64,000 nucleotides of DNA, taken from positions 4,999-68,998 of the forward strand of contig CAVGCV010000011.1 of NCBI GenBank assembly GCA_963627995.1, written 5' to 3'. The stretch is from UBA3839 sp963627995. GTDB lineage: Bacteria; Bacteroidota; Bacteroidia; Bacteroidales; Bacteroidaceae. Both the position numbers and the translations under genes were made by a program. Of this stretch, positions 53,961 through 62,876 are shown piece by piece (the stretch's first letter is position 1; the number at the start of each line of letters is the position of its first letter). The notes beneath the pieces were generated by a model. The model did not search any database, was not told the origin of the DNA, and was given only the letters and a program-made list of their open reading frames with translations.

Positions 53961-54748
53961 GACAGGACATTGTATCAGCAGAGAACCGGGTGTACGGCAA
54001 GCCGCGCCTGATGAACGACACGCCCATGCACTACTGCCCGGGGTGCAGCCACGGCGTGGTGCACAAGCTCGTGGCGGAGGTCATCGACGAGATGGGCGTG
54101 GAGGAACGAACCATCGGCATCTGCCCCGTGGGCTGCGCCGTGTTTGCCTACCGCTACCTCGACATCGACTGGGTGGAGGCGGCGCACGGCCGCGCGCCGG
54201 CCTGCGCGTCGGCGCTCAGCCGCCTGTGGCCCGGCCACCTTGTGTTCACGTACCAGGGCGACGGCGACTTGGCGTGCATCGGCACGAACGAGACCATCCA
54301 CGCGCTGAACCGTGGCGAGAACATCGCCGTCATCTTCATCAACAACGCCATCTACGGCATGACGGGCGGGCAGATGGCCCCCACCACGCTCATGGGGATG
54401 AGGACGGCGACCTGCCCCTACGGCCGCCAGGCCGACCTCCACGGCTTTCCGCTTCACATCACCGACATCGCGGCGACGCTGGAGGGCACCTGCTACGTCA
54501 CGCGCCAGGCCGTGGACACGGCGGCGCACATCCGCGCGGCGAAGCGGGCCGTCCGCGCGGCGTTCGAGAACGCGCTCGCCAAGCGCGGGGCCAGCCTCGT
54601 CGAAATCGTCTCCACCTGCGCCAGCGGATGGAAGAAAAGCCCGGCGCAGGCCAACCGGTGGATGCAGGAGCACATGTTCCCCTACTATCCGCTCGGCGAC
54701 CTGAAGACCTCGCGCCAACCATTAACGCCAATCACCAACAACCAATAG
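53957..54748 (+). CDS. vorA: 2-oxoacid:ferredoxin oxidoreductase thiamine-binding beta-type subunit
   Basis: 263-residue subunit that binds thiamine diphosphate pyrophosphate through GDGDLACIGTNETIHALNRGENIAVIFINNAIYGMTGGQMAPTT (about 95-138). The N-terminal MHYCPGCSHG (about 24-33) and GICPVGCAVFAYRY (about 53-66) provide conserved cysteines, of which CPGC-H is family-typical. SGWKKSPAQANRWMQEHMFPYYPLGDLK matches the C-terminus of KorB/VorA proteins. It overlaps vorB by four bases and is followed after 4 nt by the gamma subunit. Confidence 0.93.
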   Translation: MRQDIVSAENRVYGKPRLMNDTPMHYCPGCSHGVVHKLVAEVIDEMGVEERTIGICPVGCAVFAYRYLDIDWVEAAHGRAPACASALSRLWPGHLVFTYQGDGDLACIGTNETIHALNRGENIAVIFINNAIYGMTGGQMAPTTLMGMRTATCPYGRQADLHGFPLHITDIAATLEGTCYVTRQAVDTAAHIRAAKRAVRAAFENALAKRGASLVEIVSTCASGWKKSPAQANRWMQEHMFPYYPLGDLKTSRQPLTPITNNQ

Positions 54749-54752
54749 ACCT

Positions 54753-55310
54753 ATGACTGAATCCATCATCATATCGGGCTTCGGCGGCCAGGGCGTGCTG
54801 TCCATGGGGAAGATTCTCGCCTACGCCGGCATCATGGAGAACAAGCAGGTGAGCTGGATGCCCGCCTACGGCCCCGAGCAGCGGGGCGGCACGGCCAACG
54901 TGACGGTCATTGTGAGCGACGAGCCCATCTGCTCGCCCATCGTCAGCGAATACGACACCGCCATCGTCCTTAACGAGCCCTCGCTCGAGAAGTTCGAGCC
55001 GGCCGTGAAGCCGGGCGGCACCATCATCTACGACTCCTACGGCATCATCGCTCCGCCCTCGCGCAGCGATGTCCGCGTCTACCGGACGGACGCCATGGAG
55101 GCGGCGGCCAGGATGCAGAACGCCAAGGTGTTCAACATGCTCGTGCTGGGCGGCCTGCTCCGCGTGCGCCGCATCGCGACGGTCGACGACGTGGTGCGCG
55201 GGCTGCACAAGGCCTTGCCCGAACGCCACCACCGGCTGATTCCCATGAACGAGGAGGCCATCCGCCGGGGCATGGACATCATCGAGGAGGTCGGGGCGGC
55301 CGCATCCTGA
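54753..55310 (+). CDS. vorC: 2-oxoacid:ferredoxin oxidoreductase gamma subunit
   Basis: 185-residue gamma subunit with the family pattern IIISGFGGQGVLSMGKILAYAGIMENKQVSWMPAYGPEQRGGTANVTVIVSD (about 5-56) and LNEPSLEKFEPAVKPGGTIIYDSY. It completes a four-subunit enzyme (delta, alpha, beta, gamma) encoded in order. The operon ends at a perfect stem terminator 65 nt downstream. These enzymes interconvert 2-oxoacids and acyl-CoA with ferredoxin and CO2; the direction here is unknown. Confidence 0.93.
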   Translation: MTESIIISGFGGQGVLSMGKILAYAGIMENKQVSWMPAYGPEQRGGTANVTVIVSDEPICSPIVSEYDTAIVLNEPSLEKFEPAVKPGGTIIYDSYGIIAPPSRSDVRVYRTDAMEAAARMQNAKVFNMLVLGGLLRVRRIATVDDVVRGLHKALPERHHRLIPMNEEAIRRGMDIIEEVGAAAS

Positions 55311-55374
55311 CCTCGCCGGGGCGGGCCCGTGTGCTCCGGTTCATCGACAGCAACTTTATTCTCTCTTTTTTTGG

Positions 55375-55420
55375 GTAGTGCCGGGGCAGCAGGCGTGCTG
55401 TCCGACGGCACTACTTTTTT
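55375..55420 (+). terminator. terminator of the ligase-vor operon
   Basis: GTAGTGCC (55375) pairs with GGCACTAC (ending 55414), with an inner CAGCA/TGCTG stem, followed by six T (55415-55420). Confidence 0.9.
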
Positions 55421-55557
55421 GTCGCCGCCGCGGCTTCTTCGCCTTGCCGACGGCGCATTCCGCAGGGATGGCGAGCGGCTGCACCCGTTTTCAAATTGCG
55501 CTGGCATTTGTTTCTGAATCGGGCTTTTTGACAGAAAAACACGTATTTTAATGTGTT

Positions 55558-55591
55558 TTTGTTCTTTTCTTGGCAAAATGTGATATCTTTG
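55558..55591 (+). promoter_or_regulatory. Bacteroidetes promoter for the susC operon
   Basis: TTTG at 55558-55561, 22 bp, then TATCTTTG at 55584-55591. The leader to 55681 is about 83 nt. Confidence 0.65.
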
Positions 55592-55680
55592 CAGTCGGAA
55601 GACAAGAGGTTTGCACCCTATTTGGCATTTTGTCACGAGAGAAAACAACCAAGGACACCCCACGCGTGTCCTCCTGTTAA

Positions 55681-58600
55681 ATGAAAGAAAAGAAGAACAG
55701 TGGTATGATGAAGACGAAGGCTTTGTTGGCGTCCTTGCTTTTGATGGCGTCGGGACTACTGATGGCGCAGACCCCCGATGCGGTGGGGGGGGTGGTCGTT
55801 GATGAGAACGGCGAACCCGTGTATGGCGCCCAAGTGGAGGTGAAGGGCGCCGGGACCGGCGCCGTGACGGACGCGGACGGCAGGTTCAGCTTGCCGAATG
55901 TGAAGCTCGGCGACCCGATCGTTGTTTCCTATCTCGGCATGACCCCCCAGACGCTGAAGGCGGCCCCGGGCATGAAGGTGCGCCTTCGCTCCAAGGACGA
56001 GCGCCTCAACGAGGTGGTCGTGGTGGCGTTCGGCGAGCAAAAGAAGTCGTCGTTCACGGGCTCGGCCGGCACGGTGGGCGCGGAGAAGATAGCGGAGCGG
56101 CAGGTCAACAACGTGGCCGACGCCCTGGAAGGCCAGGTGGCTGGCGTGCAGATGGTGAAGACCTCGGGCGACCCGACGGCCGCCCCCTCGTTCCACATCC
56201 GTGGCATCAGCTCCATCTATGCCGACCAGACGCCGCTCATCGTCGTGGACGGCGCGCCGTTTGCCGGAAACTGGAACGACATCAACCCTGCCGACGTGGC
56301 TTCCATTACCGTGCTGAAGGATGCGGCCTCCAACGCCCTCTACGGCGCGCGCGGAGCAAACGGTGTCATCATGATTACGACGAAGACCCCGGAGAAGGGT
56401 AAAACCGTCATCTCGCTCGACGCGAAGTGGGGGGCGACGAGCCGCGCCTCCCAGACCTACGACATGATTACCGCTCCGGGACAATACTATGAGTTGCACT
56501 ACAACGCCCTCTACAACAACTATGTCGCCAACGGCATGAGCGCCTATAACGCCCACGTCGCGGCCAACAACACGTTGGGCAAGACGACCAGCGAGGGCGG
56601 CTTGGGCTATGTCTGCTACACCGTGCCAGACGGGGAGTACCTGGTTGGCGACAACGGAAAGCTGAACCCCAACGCCAAGCTGGGCAACGTGGTGGAGTAC
56701 AACGGGCAGAAATACACCATCAGGCCCGACGACTGGCTGAAGGAGGCCTTCCGCACGACCCTGCGCCAGGAATACAACCTGAACGTGAACGGAGGAAACG
56801 ACGCTTCCGACTTCTATGCGTCGGTGGGCTACCTCAACCAGCCTGGCATTGCCTACGGTTCGGAATACGAGCGCTATTCCGCCCGGCTGAAGGCTTCGTT
56901 CAAGGCCAGCGACTGGCTGAAGATCGGGGGGAACGTCAGCTATGCGCATTCGGTGAGCGACTACGCGGCCGATGGCGACACCGATGCCGGCAACAACGTC
57001 TTCTACACCATCAACAACATCGCTCCGATCTACCCCTTGTACTTGCGCGACGGCGAGGGGAGAATCATGACCGACGCCAACGGCAAGATGATGGACTACG
57101 GCGACAACATGAACGCAGGCCTCTCGCGCCCAGTCCTTACTTCCACCAACCCCTTGAAGGACGACCTGTTGCAGAGTAGCCGCTCGGTGGGCAATTCGTT
57201 CAACCTGATGGGCTTTGCAGACATCACCCCCACTTTCGTGAAAGGGCTGAAAATCACGCTGAACGGAACGGTCAATGAATACGAGTACCGCTACACCATG
57301 ACCAAGCAGCCCTACTACGGATGGGGGCAGTCCATTTATCCCGGCGGCTACGTGTACAAGGCGCACAACCGCTACTTCACGACCAATTTCCAGCAGCTGG
57401 CCCGTTACGTCCATTCTTTCGGACTGCACAACATGACCTTGCTGTTGGGACACGAGAACTACGACGAGACCGACGAGACGCTGGGTGCGTCGCGCATCCA
57501 GATGCTCAGCTATTTCGAGAACCAGGAGCTGAGCGGCGCGGTGCGTGAGGACGCCAGCAGCTCGACCCAAACGAACTACAACACCGAGGGCTATTTCTTC
57601 CGCGGCATGTACGACTACAACGAGACGTATTTCGGACAGTTCTCTTTCCGCCGCGACGCTTCCTCGCGCTTCCATCCCGACCACCGCTGGGGAAACTTCT
57701 ACTCGCTGGGCGGCGCATGGATTGTCAGCAAGGAGAAGTGGATGGAGCGCACCCGGCCGTGGCTCGACATGCTGAAGCTCAAGGCCTCTTTCGGCCAGCA
57801 GGGCAACGACGGCATCGGCAGTGACCGCTATAGGGACACGTACGACATCCGCAACTTCAACGACCAGGTGGCTGTCACCCTCTACGCAAAGGGCAACCCC
57901 AACATCACGTGGGAGACCAACACCAACGTCAATGCGGGCGTGGAGTTCGAGATGTTCAAGCGTCGCCTGCGCGGTGGCGTGGACTTCTTCTACCGCAAGA
58001 CCACGGACATGCTGACGTGGGTGCTCGTCCCGAAGTCGGAAGGATATTCCGGCTACTACGACAATGTGGGCGACATGGTGAACAAGGGCGTCGAGATGGA
58101 ACTCTCCTACGACATCGTCCGCAACCAGGACGTCTACTGGAACGTCAATCTGAACGCGACCCATTACCGCAACAAGATTACCGCGCTTTATGCCGAGAAC
58201 AAGAGGAAAGAATGCGACGGCTACTACGGATTTACCGGCTCTTACCATTTCTATGGCGAGGGACTGCCCATGTACACTTGGCGCATCAAGAAATACGCGG
58301 GCGTGGATGGCGAGGGCAACGCCATGTGGTACAAGAAGCTGGACGACGGCACGGTGACGACAACAGCCGACCCCCTGGACGAGGACGCCAGCATGTACTT
58401 CCTTTGTGGCGACCCGACCCCCGACCTTTATGGCGGCTTCGGCACGTCGCTCTCGTACAGGGGCTTCGACCTTTTCGTCTCGTTCTCGTACTCCATCGGA
58501 GGGCGGGTCTATGACTATGGCTACCAGTCGCTGATGGGCAGCCCCTACGAATCGTACACGGGCTACAACTACCACAAGGACATCCTGAAGGCGTGGTCGG

Positions 58601-58911
58601 TGGACAACGCCAACTCCGACATCCCCCGCTTCCAGTATGGCGACCGCTATCAGAACATATCTTCCGACCGCTTCCTGACCAACGGCAGCTGGCTGAGCCT
58701 GCAGAACATCAACCTCGGCTATACGCTGCCACAGGCATGGGTGAACCGCGCGGGGCTTTCCAAGATTCGCGTCTATGCGTCGGCGGACAACGTGGCGTTC
58801 TGGTCGAAGCGCAAGGGACTGGATCCGCGCACCAGCTTTTCCGGTGGGCCGGGCGCGGAAAACTACTCATTCACACGCTGCATCTCGGGCGGCATCAACA
58901 TTCAGTTCTAA
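55681..58911 (+). CDS. SusC/RagA-type TonB-linked outer membrane protein
   Basis: Outer-membrane transporter barrel of 1076 residues that works with the SusD-like lipoprotein in TonB-driven nutrient uptake. After the signal peptide (ALLASLLLMASGLLMAQ) comes a CarboxypepD_reg-like domain (about 35-110, GVVVDENGEPVYGAQVEVKG). The plug follows with the SusC signature (NVADALEGQVAGVQMVKTSGDP, SFHIRGISSIYADQTPLIVVDGAP, VLKDAASNALYGARGANGVIMITTK, about 143-240). The 22-strand barrel ends GGPGAENYSFTRCISGGINIQF. An in-frame start at 55705 would give a more typical signal peptide. It heads an operon with susD-like and three exported-protein genes. The substrate is not readable from the sequence. Confidence 0.96.
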   Translation: MKEKKNSGMMKTKALLASLLLMASGLLMAQTPDAVGGVVVDENGEPVYGAQVEVKGAGTGAVTDADGRFSLPNVKLGDPIVVSYLGMTPQTLKAAPGMKVRLRSKDERLNEVVVVAFGEQKKSSFTGSAGTVGAEKIAERQVNNVADALEGQVAGVQMVKTSGDPTAAPSFHIRGISSIYADQTPLIVVDGAPFAGNWNDINPADVASITVLKDAASNALYGARGANGVIMITTKTPEKGKTVISLDAKWGATSRASQTYDMITAPGQYYELHYNALYNNYVANGMSAYNAHVAANNTLGKTTSEGGLGYVCYTVPDGEYLVGDNGKLNPNAKLGNVVEYNGQKYTIRPDDWLKEAFRTTLRQEYNLNVNGGNDASDFYASVGYLNQPGIAYGSEYERYSARLKASFKASDWLKIGGNVSYAHSVSDYAADGDTDAGNNVFYTINNIAPIYPLYLRDGEGRIMTDANGKMMDYGDNMNAGLSRPVLTSTNPLKDDLLQSSRSVGNSFNLMGFADITPTFVKGLKITLNGTVNEYEYRYTMTKQPYYGWGQSIYPGGYVYKAHNRYFTTNFQQLARYVHSFGLHNMTLLLGHENYDETDETLGASRIQMLSYFENQELSGAVREDASSSTQTNYNTEGYFFRGMYDYNETYFGQFSFRRDASSRFHPDHRWGNFYSLGGAWIVSKEKWMERTRPWLDMLKLKASFGQQGNDGIGSDRYRDTYDIRNFNDQVAVTLYAKGNPNITWETNTNVNAGVEFEMFKRRLRGGVDFFYRKTTDMLTWVLVPKSEGYSGYYDNVGDMVNKGVEMELSYDIVRNQDVYWNVNLNATHYRNKITALYAENKRKECDGYYGFTGSYHFYGEGLPMYTWRIKKYAGVDGEGNAMWYKKLDDGTVTTTADPLDEDASMYFLCGDPTPDLYGGFGTSLSYRGFDLFVSFSYSIGGRVYDYGYQSLMGSPYESYTGYNYHKDILKAWSVDNANSDIPRFQYGDRYQNISSDRFLTNGSWLSLQNINLGYTLPQAWVNRAGLSKIRVYASADNVAFWSKRKGLDPRTSFSGGPGAENYSFTRCISGGINIQF

Positions 58912-58933
58912 CCATTCTTAACGAACAGCCTTT

Positions 58934-60691
58934 ATGAACAAGATATTGAAGAAAACGGCGGGCCTGGCAGCAGTGGTGTCGGGCGCGTGGCTCTTTCAAG
59001 GATGCATTGACGAGGAAGTCCCCACCTCGGTCGCGACCGACGGGCAGATTACGCAGTCGGGCGATGTCACCAACCGCCTGATCAACGGACTGGGCGCCAT
59101 CATGGTGGAGAACGCCACGTCGGGCGTAGACAGCGAGTACGACTGGGGCTATCCCTGCCAAATGTTTATCCGCGACGTGCTTTGCGAGGACATGACGGTG
59201 TCGAGCAGCACCTACGACCGCTTCTTGTGGGTGAGCGACGGCGAGGACCTCTCCATCTACTGCGAGTATGCCTACTATTTCTATTATACGCTGATTCAGA
59301 ACGCCAACAACATCATCGGGAAATACGACAAGGCGGACGCGACGGACGAGGAGCGGCACGCCGTGGGCATGGCCAAGGCCTACCGGGCATTGGCCTACTT
59401 GGACTTAGCGCGCGAGTATGAGTACAAGAAAACGGGAATCGAGGAGCTCGACCAAAAGGCGGAGGCCAGCAACATCTATGGATTGTCCGTGCCGCTGGTG
59501 ACCGACGCCACCACCAAGGCGCAGGCGAGAAACAATCCGCGCGCCCCGTTCTACCGCATGTACAAGTTCATCATGAACGACCTGGACAAGGCGGAGGCCG
59601 CATTGGCCGACTACGACCGCGACGAGGACGACAAGGACAAGCCCGACATCAACGTCGTCTATGGGCTGAAGGCGCGCCTGTGGCTGGAGATGGCATCGCG
59701 GTTCGACCAGAATGCCGACGACTTGGCGGCGCAGGTCTCGCACGATGCCGACGACGACGGCTACAGCCCGCTGGGCATCACCTCCGCCGCCGACTGCTAC
59801 GCCAAGGCGGCGGAATACGCCCGCAAGGCCATCACGAGCGGCGAGTTCTCTCCCATCACCAAAGACCAGTGGTTTGACAAGAACGAAGCCTTCAACACCG
59901 CCAACCAGGGGTGGATGTGGAAAGCCTGCCTCGGATCGAAGAGCCAAATCGGCTACTGGTACTACTCGTGGATGGGCTTCGTCAATTCCGAGTCGTCCAG
60001 GTACACGTGGGCGCGCTATTACGGACACACCTATGGCACCAGCTATTCGGCGTTCCGCTGCATCGGCTCGCACCTCTACTCCCAGATCTCCGACGACGAC
60101 TGGCGCAAGAAGACCTGGGTCGATCCCCTCGACGCGGGAGAACCGGCCATTCCCGACGGCTACAGCACCCTGCTCAAGAACGACGAGTGGAAGGAGCTGT
60201 CGGCTTATGCCAGCCTGAAGTTCCACGGAGGTTCGGGCAATCTCGACGACTACAATGTGTTCCTGCTTTGCGACGTCCCGCTGATGCGCGTCGAGGAGAT
60301 GCATTTCATCTATGCCGAGGCCGTCGCCCACACCGACGGCTTGCCGGCAGGCGTCTCGGCGCTGGAGCATTTCGTCAATACCTACCGCTACGAGGATGCA
60401 AGTAGCCCGTACAGGTGCGGCGCGGCCGACATGGACAGCTTCATAGACGAGCTGCTCGTCCAGAAACGCATCGAGTTCTGGGGCGAGGGCATCGTGCTGT
60501 TCGACTACAAGCGCCTCACCAAGCCCATCGACCGCAGCAGGTCGGGCAACGTTCCGCTTTCCTACCAGCTGGTCTCCAAAAGCGGCTATGTCTTTGCCGG
60601 CATGAACTACTACATCCCGCAGGATGAGCAGAACCAAAACTCCTCCTGCGTGCTGAACCCCGACCCGTCGGGCAAAGTGTCTGCCGAATAA
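58934..60691 (+). CDS. SusD/RagB-type nutrient-binding lipoprotein
   Basis: Surface lipoprotein lid of the SusC-type transporter, 585 residues. The lipobox is in LFQGCIDEE (Cys at about 24). The TPR-like helical body includes YYTLIQNANNIIGKYDKADATDEERHAVGMAKAYRALAYLDLAREYEY (about 115-165). The family C-terminal region has MRVEEMHFIYAEAVAH, LVQKRIEFWGEGIVLFDYKRLTKPI and a final segment rich in polar residues. It follows the susC-like gene by 22 nt, a fixed pairing in Bacteroidetes. Confidence 0.95.
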   Translation: MNKILKKTAGLAAVVSGAWLFQGCIDEEVPTSVATDGQITQSGDVTNRLINGLGAIMVENATSGVDSEYDWGYPCQMFIRDVLCEDMTVSSSTYDRFLWVSDGEDLSIYCEYAYYFYYTLIQNANNIIGKYDKADATDEERHAVGMAKAYRALAYLDLAREYEYKKTGIEELDQKAEASNIYGLSVPLVTDATTKAQARNNPRAPFYRMYKFIMNDLDKAEAALADYDRDEDDKDKPDINVVYGLKARLWLEMASRFDQNADDLAAQVSHDADDDGYSPLGITSAADCYAKAAEYARKAITSGEFSPITKDQWFDKNEAFNTANQGWMWKACLGSKSQIGYWYYSWMGFVNSESSRYTWARYYGHTYGTSYSAFRCIGSHLYSQISDDDWRKKTWVDPLDAGEPAIPDGYSTLLKNDEWKELSAYASLKFHGGSGNLDDYNVFLLCDVPLMRVEEMHFIYAEAVAHTDGLPAGVSALEHFVNTYRYEDASSPYRCGAADMDSFIDELLVQKRIEFWGEGIVLFDYKRLTKPIDRSRSGNVPLSYQLVSKSGYVFAGMNYYIPQDEQNQNSSCVLNPDPSGKVSAE

Positions 60692-60725
60692 CGTGCAAGT
60701 CTTACCTTTCTCAAGCAACTCAACA

Positions 60726-61664
60726 ATGAACCAAACCACGATGAAACATACGGCCGCCCTCATGTCGGCGTCGCTCCTATTGGGACTCGCCTCGTGCGGC
60801 GACGACGACTACGAGCCGGGCAGGCCGACTGCCGAGGGCAGTGAGTGCGCATATTTCGATGCGGACAACCAGACCGATTTTATCTTTTCTGCCGACGACC
60901 AAAAGGAGACCTTGGTGCTCTCCGTGTCGCGCAGGAACACGGACGGCGAGGCGGACGTGCCCATCAGGGTCGTCAGCGCCGATACGGCGGCCATCAGAAT
61001 CCCGGCTTCCGTCCATTTCCCGGCGGGGGAGGCCACGGCCGAACTCACCGTGACGTTCGCTGGGCTGTACGAAAGCCGGAAATACGGCTTTCGGATTGCC
61101 ATCGCCGACGAGGCGGCCGACCACTATTCCGTCCAGGGCGGCGTGACGCACTACCAGGGGAGCATCACCATCGCCACATGGAAGAAAGTCCTCGAGAACG
61201 TCCGCTTCTATTGCAGCCAGTACAACACGCTGGGCACGTACTACTCGGACGTCTATCAGCTCGACGGCGTGAACCGGTTCTATATCCAGAACTTCTTGGA
61301 GTCGGGCATTGACCTCCATTTCACCGTCAACGGCACGTTCAACCTCGCCACGCTGGAGGACTGCGCGGGCGAAATCGTTCCCGTCGCGGGCCAGGGCACC
61401 ACTGTCCAGGACTATGGCTCGTACAAGCTGTTCTACCCTGCCACCGAAAACGAGGACGGCTCTTACAACTACGCTTGGTACAACGACGCGCTGGACATCT
61501 ATTTCTACTATTTCTGCTGGTACAACGGCGCAGACTTCTCCTACATCGACCTCAACAGAAAGTACATCCTGTTGGATGGCTACGCATCGGCGGTCTATGA
61601 CGACGGAACGGACACCTGGCCCGGCAGCGTGCGGGCCTATGCCACCTTCTATGGCCAGTGGTAA
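60726..61664 (+). CDS. lipoprotein with Calx-beta-like domain
   Basis: Predicted lipoprotein of 312 residues (LLGLASCGDDD lipobox, Cys at about 23). Residues about 40-145 resemble a Calx-beta/Ig-like fold (VLSVSRRNTDGEADVPIRV, IPASVHFPAGEATAELTVTF). The C-terminal half is beta-rich and aromatic, with many tyrosines (YFYYFCWYNGADFSYIDL). Such proteins often follow SusD and may be surface glycan- or peptide-binding partners; here this is inference from position. It starts 34 nt after susD-like. No catalytic residues are recognised. Confidence 0.8.
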   Translation: MNQTTMKHTAALMSASLLLGLASCGDDDYEPGRPTAEGSECAYFDADNQTDFIFSADDQKETLVLSVSRRNTDGEADVPIRVVSADTAAIRIPASVHFPAGEATAELTVTFAGLYESRKYGFRIAIADEAADHYSVQGGVTHYQGSITIATWKKVLENVRFYCSQYNTLGTYYSDVYQLDGVNRFYIQNFLESGIDLHFTVNGTFNLATLEDCAGEIVPVAGQGTTVQDYGSYKLFYPATENEDGSYNYAWYNDALDIYFYYFCWYNGADFSYIDLNRKYILLDGYASAVYDDGTDTWPGSVRAYATFYGQW

Positions 61665-61858
61665 ACACGCGCCCTCCATGAAAGTCCTCCACAAGTGAGC
61701 CTTCGGCCCCAGCCTCTCCCCGCCGTCGGCAGCGCTCCGCCTCGGCCGCGCCGCAGTGCCGGGGCTGCAGGCCGTCCACGAAAGCGGCGAGGTAAGGGCG
61801 GCAACAAAGCAAAGAGTTTATTCACATAAAGTTGAACAGTAAAAAAAAGATTAAGCGT

Positions 61859-62869
61859 ATGACGAAGAAATTTACTTTTTCTGTGTTGGCGGCAGCCTGC
61901 TGCCTTGCGGCCAATGCCGCGGTTGGTTCTGTCGACGACCTGGTGGGCGTATACATCCCGACGGCCACAGGCAATGAGTACATCACCAACTACACCACGG
62001 CGACGGACATGTCCGCCAAGACCTACAACGTCGAGATCAGCAAGAACGAGGACGGCACCATCACCATCTCCAACCTGCTCAACTTCGGCTCGTCCCTGAT
62101 CGGAACAGTCAATTTGGAGAAGAACACCATCACGATTGCCCCCTCGGCCGTGTCGTGGGCTACGTTCGCCTCCTCCTCCGGCATCGACGAGAACGTGGTG
62201 GCCAAGTTCAATGCGTCCGGCAAGATTTCGTTCACGAATTTCGCCGGCTGGTATGGAGAAGACAACTACATTTCCTCCGGAGCAACCATCATGCTCACCA
62301 AGACCAGCATAACGAAAGACTGGGAGGTCGAGGGGTCGCTCTACTTCAGCAACTACGTTTCCGACGAGGAGGAAGAACGCTACCACACGGCAAGGACCAC
62401 GCTGGCAAAGTACTCCGGAACCGACGAGTACGACTATGTCCTGAAATTCGACTATGAGTACGCCAATCCGGGAATTCTCCAGCTGAAAGTCGCCAGCGAC
62501 GGGGCGGTCACGATTGCCAACGGCTATCCGGACCTCTCGCCAACGCTCAGTGGAAAGTACGTATGGTACGTGCTGGAAGACATCTACTACGCTTGGCTCG
62601 ACACCACGCCGGGCTATGCCAACCTGAAGGGCGACCAGACGGGCGGCGAGCTCTACATCTACCACAAGGCCTACAAGGAAGGAAGCAACGACCCTGCCTA
62701 TAGCGGATACCTCGATTTCACTTGGGGCATCTCCGACGGCATCGCCGCGCCCTCGGCCGACAAGGCGCAGAAGCCAGCTCCCGTCTACGACCTCATGGGG
62801 CGCAGGGTCGCGACTCCCTCAGCCGCAGGCATCTACATACAGGGCGGAAAGAAGTTCCTCGTGAAATAG
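61859..62869 (+). CDS. secreted protein with Prevotella-type C-terminal tail
   Basis: 336-residue exported protein, function not recognised. It has a signal peptide (FTFSVLAAACCLAANA) and an all-beta body with repeated short strands of the NEDGTITISNLLNFGSSLIGTV and ASDGAVTIANGYPDLSPTLSG type, suggesting two similar halves. The tail VYDLMGRRVATPSAAGIYIQGGKKFLVK is the same motif as on the exported proteins ending at 6475 and 28719. It is in the susC operon, and its stop is seven bases before the C10 peptidase start. I place the start at 61859 (MTKKF) and not at a TTG further upstream. Confidence 0.8.
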   Translation: MTKKFTFSVLAAACCLAANAAVGSVDDLVGVYIPTATGNEYITNYTTATDMSAKTYNVEISKNEDGTITISNLLNFGSSLIGTVNLEKNTITIAPSAVSWATFASSSGIDENVVAKFNASGKISFTNFAGWYGEDNYISSGATIMLTKTSITKDWEVEGSLYFSNYVSDEEEERYHTARTTLAKYSGTDEYDYVLKFDYEYANPGILQLKVASDGAVTIANGYPDLSPTLSGKYVWYVLEDIYYAWLDTTPGYANLKGDQTGGELYIYHKAYKEGSNDPAYSGYLDFTWGISDGIAAPSADKAQKPAPVYDLMGRRVATPSAAGIYIQGGKKFLVK

Positions 62870-62876
62870 CCCGTCC

